From Hirschia sp964342355 (GTDB lineage Bacteria > Pseudomonadota > Alphaproteobacteria > Caulobacterales > Hyphomonadaceae): a stretch of DNA of 64,000 bases. How positions within the stretch are numbered: the first letter of the stretch is position 1; each line of letters opens with the position of its first letter. The DNA lies in the NCBI GenBank assembly GCA_964342355.1, contig CAYFFG010000011.1, positions 1 through 64,000 on the forward strand, given 5' to 3'. The notes below the pieces were generated by a model. It was not told the DNA's origin. It saw only the letters and a program-made list of their open reading frames with translations, and made no database searches. Shown here in pieces: positions 59,670 to 64,000 of this stretch. The translations under genes were made by a program, and so were the position numbers.

Positions 59670-61355
59670 GTGTCGAGCCTACCGCGACAGGCTACTGGGC
59701 CTGATTTTAGTGTCGTAAGTGTGGGGCTGTTTACAGCCCTTCTTGCAATAATATCTCTGTTCATCTCTTCTCGCGCGCTGGATGCGAGCATGGCGTTTCA
59801 TGCTGGATTAATGGCCGCTGGTTTTGTTCTAGGGCTTGTTGTTCTTGTTTTTTGGTATTCTGGACTGCATGGCGCGGATCCATTTGACCAATCACGTTAT
59901 GAGGATGGGCTGGTAAAAGCTGGTGTGTTTGCCTCAATGTTTTGGGGCATTGCCGGTCTACTTGTAGGCGTTGTCATCGCTCTTCAGCTCACCTACCCTA
60001 ACATCTTTTACTTTCCAGAATTGGGCTGGACCAATTTCGGACGGCTAAGACCATTACACACTTCCGCTGTAATCTTTGCATTTGGCGGTAACGTGCTTCT
60101 GGCCTCCTCCTTTTATGTTGTTCAGCGCACGTGTCGCACCCGATTAGGCGGCGGTCTTTGGCCTTGGTTTGTCTTTTGGGGGTACCAGCTATTTATCGTC
60201 GTTGCGGCGACCGGTTACCTCATGGGCGTTACACAATCAAAAGAATATGCTGAGCCTGAGTGGTATTCAGATCTTTGGCTAACGATTGTCTGGGTTGCTT
60301 ATTTACTGACTTTCCTTGGAACAATTTGGAAGCGCAAAGAACCCCACATTTACGTGGCTAACTGGTTCTATCTGTCATTCATCGTGACAATCGCAATGCT
60401 TCACATTGTGAACAATCTGACCATTCCGATCAGCATGTTCAGCTCCAAAAGCTACATCTTGATGAGTGGCGTGCAAGACGCTCTAACTCAGTGGTGGTAT
60501 GGTCACAACGCGGTTGGCTTTTTCCTGACAACCGGCTTCCTCGCCATTATGTACTACTTCATTCCCAAACGCGTGAACCGCCCGGTGTATTCCTATAGGC
60601 TGTCGATTGTTCACTTCTGGTCCCTGATCTTCATCTACATCTGGGCTGGGCCTCACCACTTACACTACACAGCACTGCCGCAGTGGGCCCAAACGCTTGG
60701 GATGACTTTCTCTATCATGTTGTGGATGCCGTCTTGGGGCGGGATGATCAATGGACTCATGACTCTGTCTGGCGCTTGGGACAAACTCCGTACTGATCCA
60801 GTAGTGCGAATGATGGTGCTTTCGCTCGCCTTCTACGGGATGTCCACTTTTGAAGGACCTCTGATGTCCGTCAGAGCAGTCAACTCTCTTTCGCATTACA
60901 CAGAATGGGGAATTGGCCACGTTCATTCCGGTGCGCTTGGATGGGTGGGCTTCATTTCGTTCGGTGCACTCTACTGCATGACGCAATGGCTGTGGAAGCG
61001 TGAGCGTCTCTATTCAAACGCCCTGGTGGAATGGCATTTCTGGTCAGCTACCCTTGGTATTGTACTGTACATCACCTCCATGTGGGTTGCTGGTATCATG
61101 GAAGGCCTAATGTGGCGCTCTTACAACGAGTTCGGCTTCCTTGAGTACTCTTTCATAGAAACTGTCGAAGCAAAGTTTATTGCGTACAACATTCGGGCCT
61201 TAGGCGGACTGCTGTACTTCATTGGCGCCGGCATCATGGCCTACAATTTATGGCGTACCGCTCGCGGCGATGTCCGCACTTCGGAACTTACTCCTGCAGA
61301 AAAAGCTGAACATGAAACAGCCGCAGCAGGCGTTTCAGCTCAGCCTGCAGAATAA
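59670..61355 (+). CDS. ccoN: cbb3-type cytochrome c oxidase subunit I
   Basis: 561 residues, GTG start behind GGGAAAAAGGGG. Heme-copper oxidase catalytic subunit with about 12-14 transmembrane helices. Heme and CuB ligands occur in LRPLHTSAVIFAFGGN, WWYGHNAVGFFLTTGFLAIMYYFIPK, YIWAGPHHLHYTALP and SHYTEWGIGHVHSGALGWVGF. Reduces O2 to water with high affinity and pumps protons. First gene of ccoNOQP. Confidence 0.96.
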   Translation: MSSLPRQATGPDFSVVSVGLFTALLAIISLFISSRALDASMAFHAGLMAAGFVLGLVVLVFWYSGLHGADPFDQSRYEDGLVKAGVFASMFWGIAGLLVGVVIALQLTYPNIFYFPELGWTNFGRLRPLHTSAVIFAFGGNVLLASSFYVVQRTCRTRLGGGLWPWFVFWGYQLFIVVAATGYLMGVTQSKEYAEPEWYSDLWLTIVWVAYLLTFLGTIWKRKEPHIYVANWFYLSFIVTIAMLHIVNNLTIPISMFSSKSYILMSGVQDALTQWWYGHNAVGFFLTTGFLAIMYYFIPKRVNRPVYSYRLSIVHFWSLIFIYIWAGPHHLHYTALPQWAQTLGMTFSIMLWMPSWGGMINGLMTLSGAWDKLRTDPVVRMMVLSLAFYGMSTFEGPLMSVRAVNSLSHYTEWGIGHVHSGALGWVGFISFGALYCMTQWLWKRERLYSNALVEWHFWSATLGIVLYITSMWVAGIMEGLMWRSYNEFGFLEYSFIETVEAKFIAYNIRALGGLLYFIGAGIMAYNLWRTARGDVRTSELTPAEKAEHETAAAGVSAQPAE

Positions 61356-61367
61356 GGAGTTTGATCA

Positions 61368-62126
61368 ATGTCTTTGTTTGACAAACACGACTTCTTCGAG
61401 AAGCACTCACTCGCTCTAACAGTCGGTATTTTAATAGTTGTCGCAATTGGCGGTATCATTGAAATAGCACCACTGTTTTATCTCAAAAACACGATCGAGA
61501 AGGTCGAGGGTATGCGCCCGTATACTCCTCTCGAACTGGCTGGTCGAAACATTTACATTCGAGAGGGGTGTTATGTCTGCCACTCACAAATGATTCGTCC
61601 GCTACGCGATGAAGTTGAGCGTTACGGTCATTATTCACTGGCGGCTGAGTCCATGTATGACCACCCTTTCCAATGGGGTTCTAAACGTACAGGACCGGAT
61701 CTTGCGCGAGTTGGTGGCAAATATGCAGACTCCTGGCATTTAGATCACTTGATTGACCCACGGTCTGTGGTTCCTGAATCCATCATGCCTCCTTATGCGT
61801 TTTTGCTCGATAACAAGCTTGATTACGACAACATCAATCTGGATCTGAAGATACTTCGTATGGAAGGTGTTCCATACACTGACGAGATGATCGAAAGCGC
61901 TGCCGCTGACCTTGTCGCCCAAACGGACCCAAATGCAGACTGGGAAGACATGGTTGCACGTTACGATGCTTTGTCCGGTCGTGACGGCACGGTTCAGGTA
62001 CGCGCATTCGATGGTAATCCGTCCGATGTCACAGAAATGGACGCGCTCATCGCTTATATGCAGATGCTTGGCACTCTAGTCGACTTCAGCACTTACGAAG
62101 CTGAAGACCTGCAAAACCGGAGGTAA
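61368..62126 (+). CDS. ccoO: cbb3 oxidase monoheme subunit CcoO
   Basis: 252 residues. One N-terminal membrane anchor (LALTVGILIVVAIGGIIEIAPLFYL) and a heme c site CYVCH (Cys68, Cys71, His72) in the family-typical REGCYVCHSQMIRPLRDEVERYGHYS. Passes electrons to CcoN. 12 bp after ccoN. Confidence 0.96.
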   Translation: MSLFDKHDFFEKHSLALTVGILIVVAIGGIIEIAPLFYLKNTIEKVEGMRPYTPLELAGRNIYIREGCYVCHSQMIRPLRDEVERYGHYSLAAESMYDHPFQWGSKRTGPDLARVGGKYADSWHLDHLIDPRSVVPESIMPPYAFLLDNKLDYDNINLDLKILRMEGVPYTDEMIESAAADLVAQTDPNADWEDMVARYDALSGRDGTVQVRAFDGNPSDVTEMDALIAYMQMLGTLVDFSTYEAEDLQNRR

Positions 62127-62132
62127 GCGATT

Positions 62133-62297
62133 ATGTCCTACTCATTACTTTCCAGCTTTGCTCAGACTTGGGGGCTGCTCTACTTCGTAATTATGTTCGG
62201 AGCCGCGCTCGCATACGCCCTTTGGCCTTCTAACAAAGACACTTTTAAGGCTGCTGCCTCAATTCCACTACAAGATCGGGAGCCCTCCGATGAGTGA
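62133..62297 (+). CDS. ccoQ: cbb3 oxidase small subunit CcoQ
   Basis: 54 residues: one transmembrane segment (LLYFVIMFGAALAYALWP) followed by a short cytoplasmic tail ending QDREPSDE. Small single-helix subunit that stabilises the oxidase. Between ccoO (6 bp) and ccoP, whose start overlaps its last eight bases. Confidence 0.9.
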   Translation: MSYSLLSSFAQTWGLLYFVIMFGAALAYALWPSNKDTFKAAASIPLQDREPSDE

Positions 62298-63174
62298 TCA
62301 ATCACAAAAGGATATAGACTCACATTCCGGTGTTGAAACAACCGGGCATGAATGGGATGGCATCAAGGAACTGAACAATCCGCTACCCCGTTGGTGGCTC
62401 TACATATTTTATGCGAGTATTGCCTTTTCAGTGCTCTGGTGGGTGTTGATGCCAGCTTGGCCCGCTCTACCGGGGGGCTCAGGAAATACGGCAGGTGTCT
62501 GGAATCAATCAGACCGCTCAGAGGTTGTTGACGATCTTGCCGCCCTCAGTTCGGCGCGAGCGGAAAATACGAAACAGCTTCTTGAAGCTTCACTCGAGGA
62601 AATTGAAGGATCACAAAACCTCCAGCAATTTGCTCTTGCCATGGGAGAAAGCGTGTTTGGTGACAATTGCGCGACCTGTCATGGAGCTGGCGGACGTGGC
62701 GCAAAGGGATACCCTTCCCTCGCTGATGATGTTTGGCTTTGGGGAGGTTCTCTTGATGACATTCAACAAACCATCACCTACGGCATTCGCACAGAACACG
62801 CCGACACAAGATATTCTGAAATGCCTGCCTTCGGTACGGACGGTTTCCTATCCGAAGCCGAAATAGACGATCTTGTACAAAAGGTTCTGAGCTTGTCTGG
62901 CCAAGAGCACGACGCCTCAGCCGTTTCAAGAGCTAATGAAGTCTACGAACTTAACTGTTCTTCTTGTCATGGTCTTGAAGGTGAAGGTGAGCGGGTATTT
63001 GGCGCGCCCGATCTAACCGACAATGAATGGCTGTATGGCGGATCACCAACAGCAATACGTGAAACCATTTACAAGGCTCGGAATAGCGTCATGCCGTATT
63101 GGGAAGATCGTTTAGATCAAGCCACCATTAAAGCTCTCGCTGTTTATGTGCACACCTTAGGGGGTGGAGAATAG
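62290..63174 (+). CDS. ccoP: cbb3 oxidase diheme subunit CcoP
   Basis: 294 residues. N-terminal segment with EWDGIKELNNPLPRWW, a membrane anchor (LYIFYASIAFSVLWWVLMP) and two heme c sites: CATCH (127-131) and CSSCH (223-227), each in a repeated domain. Receives electrons from the bc1 complex via cytochrome c. Confidence 0.96.
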   Translation: MSDQSQKDIDSHSGVETTGHEWDGIKELNNPLPRWWLYIFYASIAFSVLWWVLMPAWPALPGGSGNTAGVWNQSDRSEVVDDLAALSSARAENTKQLLEASLEEIEGSQNLQQFALAMGESVFGDNCATCHGAGGRGAKGYPSLADDVWLWGGSLDDIQQTITYGIRTEHADTRYSEMPAFGTDGFLSEAEIDDLVQKVLSLSGQEHDASAVSRANEVYELNCSSCHGLEGEGERVFGAPDLTDNEWLYGGSPTAIRETIYKARNSVMPYWEDRLDQATIKALAVYVHTLGGGE

Positions 63175-63199
63175 TAGGGTTTAAAGCGTAGTCAGCGAT

Positions 63200-64000
63200 A
63201 TGAAACACGAACTCATCGGAGAACCGCCTCCGCCAGGCCAAAGCCCACTTTATACTAAGCGAGAGGCCATTTACCCCAAGCTGGTGTCTGGCAAGTTTCG
63301 AAACTTTAAATGGTCGTTTTTGGTCTTGTCGCTGGCAGTTTATTACATCTTGCCATGGTTGCGTTGGGACAGAGGTCCTAACGCACCAAGCCAGGCCGTA
63401 CTGGCGGATTTCGCTGAGGGAAAATTCTACTTCTTCTTTCTCGAAATCTGGCCCCAAGAAGTTTATTACATCACTGGACTACTCATTCTTGCGTCGCTAG
63501 GCCTCTTTCTGGTGACGTCCCTTTTTGGACGTGTCTGGTGTGGTTATGCTTGCCCACAGACTGTCTGGACAGACCTTTACATTGCCGTTGAGCGTTTGTT
63601 TGAGGGAGACAGAAATGCGCGTATAAAGTTGGACCGTGCGCCTTTTTCATTCAACAAGGCCTGGCGTAAAACCGCAAAACACATCGTTTGGATCTTAATC
63701 GCAGCGGTCACAGGCGGTGCGTTCGTTTTATACTGGCATGATGCGCCAACGTTATTAGCAAACTTCTTTCAAGGCACAGCCCAAACGTCTGCATACGTTT
63801 TCGTCCTTATCCTGACCGGAACAACCTACGCGCTAGCCGGTACGATGCGCGAACAAGTTTGCACCTATTTGTGTCCATGGCCTCGTATACAGGCCGCTCT
63901 CACCGACGAACACGCGCTTAACGTCACGTACAGGTGGGACAGAGGCGAACCTCGAGGCCCTCACAAGAAGGGGGATACATGGGAAGGTCGTGGCGATTGT
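63200..64000 (+). CDS. ccoG: cbb3 oxidase assembly ferredoxin CcoG (FixG/RdxA), partial
   Basis: Open from the ATG at 63200 to the right window edge (267 codons visible). Cytoplasmic N-terminus, then transmembrane segments, and cysteine motifs FGRVWCGYACPQTVWTDLY and EQVCTYLCPWPRIQAALTDEHAL typical of CcoG. CcoG is a membrane polyferredoxin that reduces Cu(II) for copper insertion into the oxidase. The C-terminal ferredoxin part continues beyond the window. Confidence 0.95.
   Translation, partial: MKHELIGEPPPPGQSPLYTKREAIYPKLVSGKFRNFKWSFLVLSLAVYYILPWLRWDRGPNAPSQAVLADFAEGKFYFFFLEIWPQEVYYITGLLILASLGLFLVTSLFGRVWCGYACPQTVWTDLYIAVERLFEGDRNARIKLDRAPFSFNKAWRKTAKHIVWILIAAVTGGAFVLYWHDAPTLLANFFQGTAQTSAYVFVLILTGTTYALAGTMREQVCTYLCPWPRIQAALTDEHALNVTYRWDRGEPRGPHKKGDTWEGRGDC

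Noticed and set aside
59516..59791. Minus-strand open frame of 91 codons at the ccoN start
   Set aside because: More than a third overlaps ccoN, no ribosome site or family match.
1..64000. CRISPR arrays, rRNA genes, insertion sequences
   Set aside because: No regularly spaced repeats, rRNA segments or transposase genes were seen; the only mobile gene is the integrase.

Overview
The window reads as a chromosomal segment of an alphaproteobacterium. The strongest sign is the block dusB/nifR3-ntrB-ntrC-ntrY-ntrX-trkA-trkH-hfq-hflX-mazG next to a fused ispDF gene, an order typical of the class. Planctomycete-like DUF1501/DUF1800 and DUF1552/DUF1592 proteins, a cbb3 oxidase operon and moderate GC (judged by eye) point towards marine Hyphomonadaceae/Caulobacterales, for example Hirschia-like bacteria. 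The species call is inference.

Layout. 1-1540 is the end of an integrated element: a P4-type tyrosine integrase that runs off the left edge, and a displaced 3' fragment of tRNA-Val(UAC) that marks the attachment junction. 1550-9902 is housekeeping: moaD-moaE, edd, and a leftward operon tmk-holB-tatD-MBL hydrolase with dacF just upstream, then rlpA. tRNA-Ser(UGA) is at 10228. 10447-17250 holds two tandem copies of an exported DUF1800-DUF1501 gene pair, each copy followed by its own terminator. 17499-21015 holds a large two-domain esterase lipoprotein behind a LacI-type palindrome, and a TetR regulator.

21472-29196 is a nitrate module. A porin is followed by nasT (ANTAR antiterminator) and nasS (cytoplasmic nitrate sensor). 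Facing them is an nrtA-nrtB-nrtCD ABC transporter. The nrtA leader folds into hexaloop-like hairpins, the last of which overlaps a terminator, as expected for a NasT-controlled antitermination switch. The porin leader has at least one similar hairpin. Nitrate and nitrite reductases are not in the window.

29643-36105 has a cytochrome b561 gene and an unusual leftward operon: HiPIP, unknown lipoprotein, DUF1592-type c-heme-like protein, DUF1552 protein, cytochrome c', secreted VOC protein. This looks like an undescribed extracytoplasmic redox pathway. Two TetR-like regulators follow, one with an extra N-terminal HTH-like domain, then a flavin oxidoreductase/hotdog-like/enoyl-CoA hydratase operon (37941-40757).

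40891-53478 is the conserved nitrogen regulation and RNA chaperone block. Both NtrC and NtrX lack the GAFTGA loop. 53593-59172 has ispDF, pncC, a RatA/COQ10-like gene, lipA, a frameshifted acyl-ACP synthetase and a TetR gene. 59670-64000 is ccoNOQP followed by a partial ccoG, the high-affinity terminal oxidase.
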